A stretch of DNA of 64,000 nucleotides from Ascaphus truei. Its lineage: Eukaryota > Chordata > Amphibia > Anura > Ascaphidae. The stretch covers positions 55,364,774 to 55,428,773 of the forward strand of contig CM071570.1 in NCBI GenBank assembly GCA_036426205.1, in the 5' to 3' direction. This document shows positions 33,345 through 44,574 of the stretch, piece by piece. Within the stretch, counting starts at the first letter, position 1. Every line of letters begins with the position of its first letter. The notes below the pieces were generated by a model. It saw only the letters and a list, made by a program, of their open reading frames with translations, was not told the origin of the DNA and did not search any database. A program made the position numbers and the translations under genes.

Positions 33345-34350
33345 AATCAAAGTTCGGAAGAGAGAGGGCAGAAGGAGGCAGGGTCTTCCTAGTCTGTCTT
33401 TTTTGGTAACTGTTTATTATACAGATTCATAAATGGACCTAAAATTATTGATAGATGTAAATAATTCTGCCAAAAATCTATACTTCAGTTATTTTAAATT
33501 GTGTGATATTTTGTAAGACCCCCTGTATTTGAAATGAAATTAAGAACAGTTTGCCATTTTTCCAGAAATTAGACTTTTAAAATAATCATTATTGTCTTAA
33601 ATATAGGATTGAAAGAAAGCAGAATCCCACTAATTTTGTTGGGGTTTGTGTCTTACCCAATCCCTGCTACTACAAATCATATACATGGGAATGTTACATC
33701 TATTGTTCTTATTTAAATTACTAAACATTTTACTATTTTAATTATTACAATGGTAAAATGTGGCTTTTATTATTTACTTTTAAGAGGTCAAGATCCATTG
33801 AAAGTAACTTTATAAGATGGGAACAATATCTAAGCTCTTCAACTTCCTTGCAGAAGACCGAAATTATGAAACATTTTTCAGTGTTGGTAAATAAATTGAA
33901 GTGAAACAAACTGTTTGCCTGTTGTATACATTCCATATGGTAAATATTGCACATTTCCTGTGTATGTCAAATATATGAAGATCTGGTTACGGATCTAAAT
34001 TACACACGCAAATCCATAAGCACAAAAATAAAATGACACTAAGCTCTAAGTGAGGCATGTACGTTGTTTTTTTGGGGTTTATTTTGTTTAATTTACAACT
34101 GTCTATTTCTTTTTAAGTTGTAGTGTATGCCATGTTTAAGATATGTTGTTCTTCTGTTAAATTAGATTATTTATGTAATGGTAAGTTCACTTGGAAACAG
34201 TTTGCTTTGATTAAATATGTCCATTATGTTGAGATTTTTTTTGTAAAACAAAACTTTTCAATAAAAGAGGGTAAAAAAGTCACTTACGTTTCTTTTTAGT
34301 TTCAACGTAGATTTTTTATTACAGGTATTTAGATTATTTTTTTTCATGCG
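33345..34350. other. No recognisable feature
   Basis: AT-rich, low-complexity DNA; no genes or repeats identified. Confidence 0.5.
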
Positions 34351-34352
34351 TA

Positions 34353-35168
34353 TGTAACGGTTTTTCTAGACCCTCCTTGACCCCCCCCAATCTCAGATTG
34401 GGCCCTGTGGTCTAACCGGTCCCCATTACATGGATGTGTCTAGTGGTGCACCTTTTGGCTACAGGACTCCTGAGTCTCCTGCATGATGTTGTTATGGGGA
34501 TATCAGCAAGACAGGCGCTGAGGTAGTGTGCTTTGAGTCCTACCTATATCCAGTGCAGCGCCTCCACCTCATCAGGATCTCTGCGTCCGCAGGGAGATGG
34601 ATCTGATGAGGAACTCCTTTTTTGGTGCCTTCCTCTGCTGAGTAACTCCACACTCACACATGAGGGTTTTGATGAATAAGGGCATCTTTATTGCTGGTTC
34701 AGGCAGACTGCCCCTCGCAGCGGTCAGCTCAGCCGCTCATTCTTCTAAAGCACTGTCTTTCAGAAGATTTTGCCCTCCCAATGGAGTTGGATCACCTCTC
34801 CCCACAGGGAGATCACCACCTGTGCCAGGTCCCTGGACACAGTGTAGACACTCTCTCTGGGCCTGCTAGCCTTACTGCTGCAGACCTTGATTAACCTTAA
34901 CTGCTTACTGTAGAACCACACTCTTGAACTACAAGTTCAGAACTCTAACTTTGGGCAGTGCTGTGTCTTATATAACGTAGGGAACAGCCACATCTCTGAT
35001 GTCACTAACGGTGGACACAGAAAATGTTACCACTCCCCTTGTGTACATATGACACCTCACCAGGGTGTGAGGGCAAACCTCCATGATTGATGCTGGCAAT
35101 CCTGTATACTTACCAGGTTTACTGCCAGCATGAGAGAGAACTGTATACCATTTTTAAACTTGGCTACA
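34353..35168 (-). mobile_element. 3' LTR of a non-autonomous LTR element (816 bp)
   Basis: Near-identical (about 97% by eye) to 38626-39423. On the minus strand it starts TGTAGCC and ends CGTTACA. Directly upstream in that orientation is CACCAGGGGGAGAA (35169-35182), a polypurine tract that primes plus-strand synthesis. This fixes the orientation as minus. The high LTR similarity means a fairly recent insertion. Confidence 0.9.
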
Positions 35169-35360
35169 TTCTCCCCCTGGTGAATCCCAACGACCCGTCT
35201 GGAACCTAAATTTGTCAGATCTTCCTCCAGGCAGCACTGCAAAACACAACAACACATGATATATCATTACATTACAGTTTTCTCATGATAAACCAACATA
35301 TACAGTGCCTGCTTACCAGCAGACCGCACTGCTCCTTAGGAGAACCCCCAGTATCTCATC

Positions 35361-36179
35361 CTAATAATAGTGCCTATGATCTGGCTTCCGTATCTCTCTA
35401 CCCGCCATATCCTTAACGGTGATGCTATATTCCCTGGGTAGCCCATTCTCTGGTCGGTATTCTACCCTGTGCATGTAGACGTTACGCCCAATGCTCCATA
35501 CCCTCATAAGCTGAATGATCCTTTCCTCCGTCTTGTGAGCAGAGAATCCACCACCTTTCGTCCTGATGTACTCCTCAATGGTTTCCCTCAACCAGGCGCT
35601 CCTCCCATCCTCAAACTCCTGCATTAAGGGCTCAGGTACATAGGGATACTCCAACCCGTGGGATTTTTTATACCTGATAACTATGGCCCGCTCAGCCCTA
35701 CTAGATCTGATCAATCTGGCGTTACCTGCCCTGCCTGGCAGCACCCATGACAACGGGTCATCAGGCTCCACGGTGTCCCTGAATCTGGCTGTCCCCTTGG
35801 GGTCCACTACCCCTGTGTGTATGTCGTGCCACCTAAGCCTAAGCTCCTCTAGGCGTTCATCCTCTGTAAATTCCCCTACTCCCCACCAGTAGTCTACGAC
35901 CCCCTCTTTCCTTAAAATAAATCTAGTGCGGTCCAGCCAGGCCTCATACCCCTCGAATTTGGGCGCACACCACCTGGTCTCTCTTTCTGCGGCACTTTCT
36001 GGTACCGCCACAGTACCCTCACTGTCCTCTTGTTCTCCCCCGGAGGATATTCCCGAGGAACCGGTAGATCGGGAATTTGACCCTAATCTTTTGGGCCTAC
36101 TGGTGACACTTGCGGTACTGGTACACTCGCTGGAACAAGACACTTGTCGTGTGTACATTCCACCCCCCCGACCCATCAT
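35361..36179 (-). CDS. Unknown protein of the LTR element (gag-like by position)
   Basis: An uninterrupted 272-codon frame, the longest plausible protein in the element, ending about 190 bp before the polypurine tract. The N-terminal third is Ser/Gly/Glu-rich and looks disordered. From about residue 75 it is more globular (CAPKFEGYEAWLDRTRFILR, then WWGVGEFTEDERLEELRLRW), with many charged residues and several Trp. I do not recognise the fold. Position suggests the end of a gag-like protein or a unique accessory gene. Its intact state next to broken frames upstream could mean recent insertion or selection; I cannot tell which. Confidence 0.5.
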   Translation of the reverse strand: MMGRGGGMYTRQVSCSSECTSTASVTSRPKRLGSNSRSTGSSGISSGGEQEDSEGTVAVPESAAERETRWCAPKFEGYEAWLDRTRFILRKEGVVDYWWGVGEFTEDERLEELRLRWHDIHTGVVDPKGTARFRDTVEPDDPLSWVLPGRAGNARLIRSSRAERAIVIRYKKSHGLEYPYVPEPLMQEFEDGRSAWLRETIEEYIRTKGGGFSAHKTEERIIQLMRVWSIGRNVYMHRVEYRPENGLPREYSITVKDMAGREIRKPDHRHYY

Positions 36180-37089
36180 CCGACGTAAAGCACTCTACCC
36201 AGTCCAAGTTCTCCCCAGTCCGTTCATCCGAATTAGATTGGGACTCCCCAGACAACCCTTGGCTGGATTGGGACCCATAGGAAAAAGTGACAGGGGCAGG
36301 GGCTTTAACTATGGGCGGGGGTTGGGCATAGGGAAATACTGATGGCATCCGTGGGGCTACGACCCGCAACTTCGTGCTACCTTGCCTGGTGCCATTGGAT
36401 TGGCCTTCCAGTTCTCCTGTCTCACTGCTCCCAGGCTTCCGCAGGGCCTGCCAGCTCCTTCCGGATCCAGGCGATCTGGTACAGCTGGTTGGTCGCGAGG
36501 ACGCGGCCATCTTCCACCCAGCTCTGCTGTGTCCGCCGGATGTGATGTCATCAATCTCGCGGGACTAACCGCCACCATCTTGGGTTGGGCTCCTCACCGG
36601 AACCTCTTCCTCCAAAGCAACATGCGCCGCCAGAAGTGATGGTCCTGCTCTCCGCTCCGCTCGGGCCTGGACTAGGCCTCGCTCCGCCGTCGCCACCACC
36701 GGCGCCTGTGGAGGGCAAGGATGTCGCTCACCGCTCCGTCGGCTCGGGATGGGTTCCTCTCCTCCGGCTGCTCCGCCAGTCACCACGGCCGTGGGACTAC
36801 GCCTCTCCGGTTGCCTCTGCACGGGCGACTTGAGACTCCGCTCCGCAGCGACACAGGTAAGTGCCGTTTCCTCCACAGCACCGCTGTAGTGGTCCGCCGG
36901 TAGGCGCGTCACCACCGGTGCCTGGGTCGCTTGTTCCTCGTCCGAGGAGCCGAACTCCGACCCGGGGAGTGGCACTCCCGTCGGGGACCGATGGTGAGGT
37001 TCTCGGTTCTCACCTCGCTTGTAGGCCCCTTTTTCTTCAGGCTCCATTTTAATCATTAGGAGTGATCCCCATGCTCCGGGATCCACAGG

Positions 37090-37299
37090 TTATTTCCAGG
37101 CTGCCCGCGGGGCTTCAGCCGTCAGCATGGCTGTGTCCGCTCCCGCCTCCACGGTCTGTCCAGGTATGAATGACTGCACGGCCCATAAGTAGTGAATGCC
37201 ACACTGGGGGCACCTGGCCGCTGTGCTCACCGCACCACCCGGCAGTCGGCACTGCATACATAGGCACATGATGGTTTCTTTGACACCCGCTGTGAGCAC
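37090..37299 (-). CDS. Small Cys-rich frame in the LTR element
   Basis: Frame of 69 codons with CLCMQC and, 15 residues later, CPQCGIHY. Two CxxC pairs suggest a zinc ribbon. The role is unknown, and it may be part of a longer protein interrupted by frameshifts. Listed because the metal-binding pattern is visible. Confidence 0.35.
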   Translation of the reverse strand: MLTAGVKETIMCLCMQCRLPGGAVSTAARCPQCGIHYLWAVQSFIPGQTVEAGADTAMLTAEAPRAAWK

Positions 37300-38625
37300 C
37301 AGGAAGCCTCCTGGAGCTTAGTAGGGGTGGGCAGAAATGTCCATTTCCTTTTCGGCTTGGCTGGCCATGTTGACTATACAGGTAGGAGACACTTTTTGTA
37401 GTGGTCTGATCTGTTCACTGGCTCCTCGTAACTGAAGTGCAGGGGTTGGTTTGATAACTCCTTCCTCCGCCAGCTACACCTGCATTTGGCACAACTGGAA
37501 ACCACTCCCCCTGGTTGATATTAGGGGAGGGTCCCACAAGTTTACAGGGTGACCCAGCACTGGCGCTGAGCCTGTCACTGTCCATGAGGGCGCGTCACAG
37601 CTTTCGCGTCATACCCCCCATCAGGGTGGGTTTCTCTTCTTGGCGCCAATCCCGGCCAACTGTCTGCAACTTTTGCATTTGCAGAATTTCCCGCATCCGG
37701 CCCACGCGGTCTCCCAGGGAAGCGGGAGCCGCCATCTTGGTTTGCCCGGCCATTCACAATTGCAATTGAGGTGGATCTTTGCATAGGCATTGCCGTCTGG
37801 CGAGCAGATTCTCCGTTCCTTCCACACACCACCACAATGTCCTCAATACTGTCCTCCGGTGTAGCACCCCGCGGTCCTAAGCAGGACCAAAACGGCGCGG
37901 CCACAGCCTTGGCGCCACTCCACAGCATGCGTGCAAAAGTCCCTTCTGCCGCTTGCTCTTCAGTGGAACGCGCACCACGTGTGCTCCCTCCATCTGCCTC
38001 CGTCCGCCATTTTGGACTCTCCGCACCGCGCGGATCCTCCATTCTTGCGGTCGCCATCTTTTCACTGTATTTGTTTCTGTTATCGCACATAAAGCTCCTC
38101 TCTGCGGGGCAGCTACCATACCGATGCAATAAAGAATGCTCGATGCACCACCTGTGTACCTGATGTAAGTCTGACTCGTGTTGCACTACCTCAGGCTAGG
38201 CTCACTCTCTCAGTGTATGCTGTGTCCTCCTCCCTCCAGTCTGTGCTCTGTGGTAAGTGGTCTAGAATGGGCTAGAGTACTCTGGCTTCTCCATGCAGTA
38301 CTGGGGCGTCTACCTACTGTTGGCTAGCCTAGCGCAGACCCTCTCCAGGATTCCTGACCCCTGTTAACAGGCTATCCCTTTAAGCATCCTACCAACTAGC
38401 TGCCTCAAGGTGACTAGAACAGCTATAGCCCTGTCTCCAGACCCACTAACTCCTTCCAGGATCCTAGGTCGTCCCTGCGAGCTGACAATTCCATCAGGCC
38501 CCCTGACTACCCCTAGGCTTCGTCCCAAAAACAGCACTGACTGGCAGCATACACTCTCCCTGTTTTCTAGTGAGCCCAGCAAAAGCCTGTCCTGTTGATG
38601 CAGAGCTCAGCAGCTTGCCTCCAAA

Positions 38626-39423
38626 TGTAACGGTTTTTCTGGACCCTCCTAGACCCCCCCAATCTCAGATTGGGCCCTGTGGTCTAACCGGTCCCCATTA
38701 CATGGATGTCTCTAGTGGTTCACCTGTTGGCTACAGGACTCCCGAGTCTTCCGCATGATGTTGTTATGGGGATATCAGCAAGACAGGCGCTGAGGTAGTG
38801 TGCTTTGAGTCCTACCTATATCCAGTGCAGCGCCTCCACCTCATCAGGATCTCTGCGTCCGCAGGGAGATGGATCTGATGAGGAACTCCTACTTGGTGCC
38901 TTCCTCTGCTGAGTAACTCCACACTCACACATGAGGGTTTTGGTGAATAAGGGCATCTTTATTGCTGGTTCAGGCAGACTGCCCCTCACAGGGGTCAGCT
39001 CAGCCGCTCATTCTTCTACAGCACTGTCTTTCAGAAGATTCTGCCCACCCAATGGAGTTGGATCACCTCTCCCCTCAGGGAGATCACCACCTGTGCCAAG
39101 TCCCTGGACACAGTGTAGACACTCTCTCTGGGCCTGCCAGCCTTACTGCTGCAGACCTTGATTAACCTTAACTGCTTACTGTAGAACCACACTCTTGAAC
39201 TACAAGTTCAGAACTCTAACTTTGGGCAGTGCTGTGTCTTATATAACGTAGGGAATAGCCACATCTCTGATGTCACTAATGGTGGACACAGAGAATGTTA
39301 CCACTCCCCTTGTGTACATATGACACCTCACCAGGGTGTGAGGGCAAACCTCCATGATTGATGCTGGCAATCCTGTATACTTACCAAGTTTACTGCCAGC
39401 ATGAGAGAGAACTGTATACCATT
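38626..39423 (-). mobile_element. 5' LTR of the same element, cut at its outer end
   Basis: Matches 34353-35150 throughout, then stops inside CTGTATACCATTTTT where an L1 poly(A) tract (plus-strand T run) begins. The outermost about 20 bp, including the TG terminus and the flanking TSD, are gone. The element's own TSD therefore cannot be confirmed. Confidence 0.9.
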
Positions 39424-40385
39424 TTTTTTTTTTGTAAATATTTTTCCTTTATTGGTGTCATACATCGCGGGGGTACATATTACCGACACTGGCTCGCAGG
39501 CCAACTTGTAAATACGGCGCAGTGCATGTACATGGCATAGAAGAGGTAAATGACACACAATAAACCCTTTTTCAATCTTTCAATAGTGAAAAAGAGAGGG
39601 GGAGACGAAGGAAAGGTGGATAGTTGGGAACGACTTTGGGAAGAGAGGGGGGAGGGGGTTAGGGTTCGTCGGCCGTAGGGGGGGGGGGAGAGGAGTAGCT
39701 GAGGGGTTTATGTGGGGGTTGATAGTCCTATCCAGGGTTCCCAGGTAGAGTAAAATTGTGGGGTTTTTTGCTTTAACATTGCCGTCAGTTTTTCCATGCT
39801 CATAATTCCGTCTATTCTTGTAATCACAGTTCTTCTGGAGGGGGCTTTAATTTTCTTCCATGCCGCCGCGACACAGCATCTCGCAGCTGTCAGTATTGCT
39901 GCCGCGAGTCTGGCCGCTGGGGCAGGGAGGTCGTCAATTGGTTTTCCCAGCACGTAGGTCAGCGGGTCCAGGGGTATTTCTATATCCAGGGTCTCGGTCA
40001 GGAGGCCCTGGATCCGGGACCAGAATCTTTGGATCTCCGGACATGTCCACCAAATATGGGGCATGTCCCCCCTTTGACCACAACCTCTCCAGCATTCGTC
40101 TGAAGTGCCTGGGTAGATTTGGCTCAGTCTACTCGGGGTCAGGTACCAGTGGAATAATATTTTATAGATGTTTTCTTTTGTGACGGAACAAATTGAGGTT
40201 TTGGTGGCTGCTTCCCAAATATCCTCCCAATCCTCAAGGTCCAAGTTGGTGTTTAGGTCTTCATTCCATTTCTGCATATATAGGTGGTTAGGGGGGGGTT
40301 AAGAACTCGAGTTCTTCCTGAGTGAGGGATGGGAGGTTGCATTTGATTAGATAGTCGGATGTATTTTTGGCGATATCTTTTGGCA
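39424..40385 (-). mobile_element. 5'-truncated L1, 3' end
   Basis: On the minus strand it carries an L1 ORF2 C-terminus (below), a 3' UTR and an A-rich tail that shows as T13 at 39422-39434. Upstream similarity fades at about 40385. It abuts and truncates the LTR at 38626-39423. No TSD was found. Confidence 0.8.
39708..40277 (-). pseudogene. L1 ORF2 C-terminal domain
   Basis: The C-terminus of L1 reverse transcriptase protein, needed for retrotransposition. It opens with KWNEDLNTNL..EDWEDIW, followed by YKILFHWYLTPSRL. The zinc knuckle CWRGCGQRGDMPHIWWTC has C-X3-C-X7-H-X4-C spacing. It ends QFYSTWEPWIGLST. The 190-codon frame is open, but RT and endonuclease are missing, and a frameshift in a C8 run at about 40295 separates it from further ORF2 residues (SLTQEELEFL). 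It is a dead fragment by truncation, though little decayed. Confidence 0.9.
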
Positions 40386-40389
40386 TGCT

Positions 40390-41430
40390 AGTTTATATTA
40401 TCTTGATCTACCCATGAGCAATGTATGTAAACTTTATAGAGTAAAGTGTTTTTCTAGAGTATTAAAGCAGAGCTTTGTTGCCATGAGGAACATCAATCTC
40501 CTAATTAATTGGCTCGGGCCATACTGTTATTTGCTAGATGCCAGAATGAACAGTGATTCTGTTTCTTCAAGTACTTTTCATATTTTGGCTTTTTTGTCCT
40601 AAATTTGCAGAACTTTCAAATGGGCCTTTATTTATGAAACTATTGTTACAAATGGCAGAACAATTAGTAAATGACAGCAAGTGCTTTAACTTGATTGGAA
40701 CTGTACTCAATGCGTGGGAATAGACATTTTTGATGCATCCAGCAAGGTAGCCACTATTCTTCAGGAAAAGTCAGTTAGAGATGCAACAGACACTACTGTG
40801 CTTATTATAGCACAATATTGTGCAATATTTGTAATTACCAGGCAAAGTAATTGCGCAGTGTTGCACATTACAGCTCTGTAACACGTGCAATAACGGCTGC
40901 AACATCTGTATATGGCAGTCATTTTTGTTTCACGAAGATCAAAAAGGAACCAGTGCCAGAAATGACTCCTTTAGCAAGCTCCTGGGTAGTTGCAGCTTCC
41001 AAACTGGATTACAATAGAATCTTGAAGCCTTCTTGACCTCTGATAAGCTTAGAAAACTAAGCCTCAGAGCATGACAAGATAAATTTAGCAAACAATCAAA
41101 CCAGATGTCTCCCCCAGGATAGATAATGACAGATAGCCATATATCCCCTGCATTCATGCATTTCTCCAAATTCTTTCTTCTTCTGTACATTTTTTGAGTG
41201 GAAAGATAACCTCCGGGCATTTGCTTCCTGCTGAACACCAGCAGGTCTACAGATTGGTTACAGATTCTGAAAAGTTCTTGAAAATTTGCCACAGCCTCAA
41301 GCTGTCACTGTGTTTGTCTTTTGAAACTGATAGGAAGCAAGATTTCAGAAAAAGTGGATGTTGAAATGATATCTGTACAGGACAATTTCAACAACTCTCA
41401 CTTCCATTCTTAACTAAAATCACCCTCTAT
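40390..41430. other. No recognisable feature
   Basis: AT-rich DNA, nothing identified. Confidence 0.45.
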
Positions 41431-41434
41431 ATAT

Positions 41435-41804
41435 TTATTATTTATTTATTTATAAAATATTTTACCAGGAAGTAATACATTGAGAGTTACCTCTCGTTTT
41501 CAAGTATGTCCTGGGCACAGAGTAAAACAAATAGTACATGGTTACAAGTACAGTTACATAAATGAACAGGGTATACATTATATACAAGACATTGCGTGCA
41601 CAGTTAAAGAAAATATATATTATGAGCGTATGAAACAGTTACAGACCAGGTTAAAATGTGAGACAGCCTTAGATTTGAAAGAACTTAAACTGGTGGTGGA
41701 TGTGAGAGTCTCCGGTAGGTTGTTCCAGTTTTGGGGTGCACGGAAGGAGAAGGAGGAACGTCCGGATACTTTGTTGAGCCTTGTATATATACTATACATA
41801 TTAA

Positions 41805-41830
<26 letters not shown>
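41435..41830 (-). mobile_element. L2/CR1-type LINE 3' end
   Basis: On the minus strand it encodes NKVSGRSSFSFRAPQNWNNL and LSSFKSKAVSHF, the C-terminus of L2/CR1-type ORF2. The family 3' UTR follows (GACATACTTGAAAACGAGAG, TTACTTCCTGGTAAAATATT) and the tail (TAAA)n. The 3' UTR part recurs at 44111-44195. An (AT)n array at 41808-41842 borders it. Confidence 0.85.
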
Positions 41831-41837
<7 letters not shown>

Positions 41838-41844
41838 ATATAAA

Positions 41845-42310
41845 ACAATGTGCATGCAGAAAGTATTTATTAAATACATTTACAGAATAACTGTTACAAA
41901 TCACATAAATATATCAAAATATGTTTGTAACTGACTTCAATTGGTAAGTGTCATACATGAGCTTAGAACCTAAAAATGTACATACAGTACATCCAAGACG
42001 GGAGAATTCTAGAGTCTGATTTATGATGTTAAAGCTGTAGATGTGCTGGTTGGACTGCACAATACTGTACTTCTTGATTACACTGTTTCATATCACTAGA
42101 ACCAGGCTCACTCTTGGCTTGCACTCAAAAACGTATCATTTACAGATGACTTGGAGCACACCTCATTCTCACAGAGAGATTCTTCTTTCTACCAGGACAT
42201 TTTTTCTCATGCCAAAAGAGAGAATGTGGGTGGTTCACACACTGAACTCTCAGTGAGCTCAGAAACCTTTCACCCATGATTTGAATTGTTTCCACTATCA
42301 CTTTTTCCCT
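41845..42310. other. No recognisable feature
   Basis: AT-rich DNA next to the LINE tail; nothing identified. Confidence 0.4.
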
Positions 42311-42314
42311 TTAA

Positions 42315-42495
42315 ATTATGGTGAGTAAAAAAAAGTCACAAAAACACGCCGTACAGTAATGATAACGAACACTTGTGAGTTTATTCACATGTCTTAGATA
42401 GGACCACAAACCTGCCTTACCCCATAATCACACAACATACAGTGCTAGCTAGGGACTCTTGGTAATGACATGCAAATAAGCACTTAGTGCATCAC
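42315..42495. repeat. Single arm of the octamer foldback family
   Basis: Runs from TTATGGTGAGTAAAAAAAAG through TCACATGTCTTAGA to ATGACATGCAAATAAGCAC, the block order of the 58.3-kb and 62.4-kb copies. No second arm or hammerhead. Confidence 0.65.
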
Positions 42496-42499
42496 ACTT

Positions 42500-43030
42500 C
42501 TAATTCACTTTAAAATGGATCCCTTTAAGCTTATGCTTGCTGTTTTACACAGTTTTTACAGTAAAGCCCTGGCTAAGCAAAGCCCTGGCTAATGGTGTTC
42601 ATTGCCCTTTAAATTGTATTGTCTTCTATGCAGAATCCTCTGTTATAATTTGACAGATAGTGGAACTCATGCATCTCATAATATTGTGTGTCACATAACT
42701 GCTCCTTAACCCAATATATTGCTCCATATTTCCCACAACTTGTCCCAAATCTCACTGACACAATGCCACAGCAGAAAAAAAATGCTAGAAACCTCCCTGT
42801 GAAACTAGCGAAAAGAGACGTATATGTCAGACGCCTCATAAGAATACTGTAATGGCCATCATTGTTTTTTTTTATTTTTTTAATAATGGCATATGGTAAT
42901 CTGAATCTGGTGTTGTGTTGAGGCGGTGCACTAGTGACCTTGCACAGCCTGAGAGGTGGTTAAGGGGATGTTCAACATCCTCCACACTACATTGCAATTA
43001 ACAGTGATGCTCGGGCATTTGAAGAAGAGA
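42500..43030. other. No recognisable feature
   Basis: AT-rich DNA, nothing identified. Confidence 0.4.
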
Positions 43031-43034
43031 TTCC

Positions 43035-43300
43035 TCCTAAATCTTCTTGACCTTTAGAGGTGGATAACTTCCTAGATCTAAAGATATTAAGAGGAAATAA
43101 CAACGAGCTGATGACTACAACACACAGGAAAGATACGGCCACCAATAGCTAAATAAGAGTTTGAGGCCTCAGATTTCCTAATTCCTGCTCAGCCCCCTGG
43201 AGCAGCACCTGTCCAAAGAGGTTGATTGTGTCAGCCAGCAGGGTCCTGAAGCTTACACTATCACTGTTTAAAGTCCGTCATCATCGTAATCCTCACTCGA
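43035..43300 (+). pseudogene. Probable decayed PLE reverse-transcriptase fragment
   Basis: Conceptual translation gives DNFLDLKI, then NNNELMTTTHRKDTATNS, matching in order the segment after YIDD in the intact PLE RT here (VHFLDTTI..NNQLQTSVYRKPTDRAS). A frame change and stops follow. Short and diverged, so only moderately supported. Confidence 0.45.
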
Positions 43301-43309
43301 CTCGCACTC

Positions 43310-44100
43310 AAAACATCATCGTCACTTGTGCTCCATCATTATCATTTACACTACCAAGTTGCAACTCGAACTCCCAATATGTTAAAGATGTATTTCTGTG
43401 TGTCGATGCCCTATTTAAGGTATTTACAGTAAGTTATTTCAAGCAAATTTGGTCAACAGAATTTACAGTAAATTATTTGTTTAAAAAGCTTGGTGAATTT
43501 TTGAGACTGAGAATAATTTGCCTGTTTTGAGAACTCGTACGAACAGTTTTTACATCTCTATTACTCTGCTTTCTGTACAGTCCAATATTCAGAACAGAAT
43601 TATTCATTTTACTTGAACTTCCCTTTTAAGGGAAATAAGCAATGTAATTTTGTTCATGTATTGTACTTGGGGTTTTGGGCGGGGGGGGGGGGATTTGCAC
43701 TATTTTGTAATTGGATAACAATAACCTCATGATTACTTTATTTACACAAAACAAAAATGAAAAAAAGTGTGTATCACCAATTTGCCTGTAAATGCAATAG
43801 ATCATTAACAGTTACCATGAAAGACCGAGATTAAGTGTAAAAACCATCCACATCATTTGGTAGCTGCGATAACCAAGGGGCTTTGTATAGAGGTACTGAT
43901 AGCAACTAAAGGCACAGCACCAAAAATTCTATGTTTTTCCCCACATCTGCACCAAATGTTCTAAACTACAGTAGTTAAGCAAGTTTCTTGCATTTGACTT
44001 AATTAAAGGAGTTTGCGCCTAGTCGGACTTGGCAGAGAATTTTGTTGCTTATAAAATGGAAAGAAAACAACGCATTTCATACAGCTCATTATAATATGTA
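43310..44100. other. No recognisable feature
   Basis: AT-rich DNA with a G13 run at about 43680; nothing else identified. Confidence 0.4.
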
Positions 44101-44107
44101 TTTTTCA

Positions 44108-44205
44108 TAACTCTGTGCCCAGGACATACTTGAAAACGAGAGGTAACTCTCAGTGTATTACTTCCTGGTAAAACATTTTTATAAATAAATAAATATAGGT
44201 GTTTG
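44108..44205 (+). mobile_element. L2/CR1-type LINE 3' UTR fragment
   Basis: CTCTGTGCCCAGGACATACT, GAGAGGTAACTCTCAGTG and TTACTTCCTGGTAAAACATT followed by (AAATA)n match the minus strand of 41440-41520. Confidence 0.85.
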
Positions 44206-44336
44206 ATAACACAAGTTGATGTATGAAGGGCAGTGATGCTTAGAGACACGTTTGAAATGTTTCTGTAAGAGGGTTATTCAGTCGGGGCCATATTGCACAG
44301 AATCTCCCATTTACATTAATTTCACGATATGAGATT

Positions 44337-44572
44337 TAACCCTTTGGGTGCCCCAAGACGTAGTCACTCCGAGTGCTTTTTTCCCAGTTTTTGTCAGGTC
44401 TTGCATTCCCATGGAGCGCAGGAAGCGATCTGTAGTATAGGGAAATGTAAAAGGAGAACTCCTCTTCTGTTTCCAGGTTAAGGGTCGCCGCGGTCCTGTG
44501 ACCACTTTCACGTGGGCTTCACATGACCGCGTTGTGTTGGAGGGGCCGTGGCAGTCTGGAACTCAAAGGGTA
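44337..44572. mobile_element. TTAA-type MITE (CCCTTTGGGTGCC family)
   Basis: Left end TTAACCCTTTGGGTGCC faces GGAACTCAAAGGGTACA on the right, an imperfect inverted repeat whose right TTAA has mutated. A CAACCCTTTGGGTACC end at 54559 is probably related. Confidence 0.6.
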
Positions 44573-44574
44573 CA

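Larger units (their letters stand above)
35169..38625 (-). mobile_element. Internal region of the LTR element, no pol seen
   Basis: About 3.46 kb between two LTRs. GC-rich in its first 2.5 kb (minus orientation). It starts two bases after the 5' LTR with TGGAGGCAAGC, in the place of a tRNA primer-binding site, and ends in a polypurine tract. I find no reverse transcriptase, RNase H, integrase or protease motif on either strand, so the element depends on a partner. Open stretches on the minus strand include 37575-38186, 37090-37299, 36565-37086 and 35361-36179. Frames change between them. Confidence 0.8.

Noticed and set aside
36565..37086. 173-codon frame that might be a host gene exon
   Set aside because: It lies inside the LTR element between two LTRs, in a GC-rich leader with several broken frames; attributed to the element.
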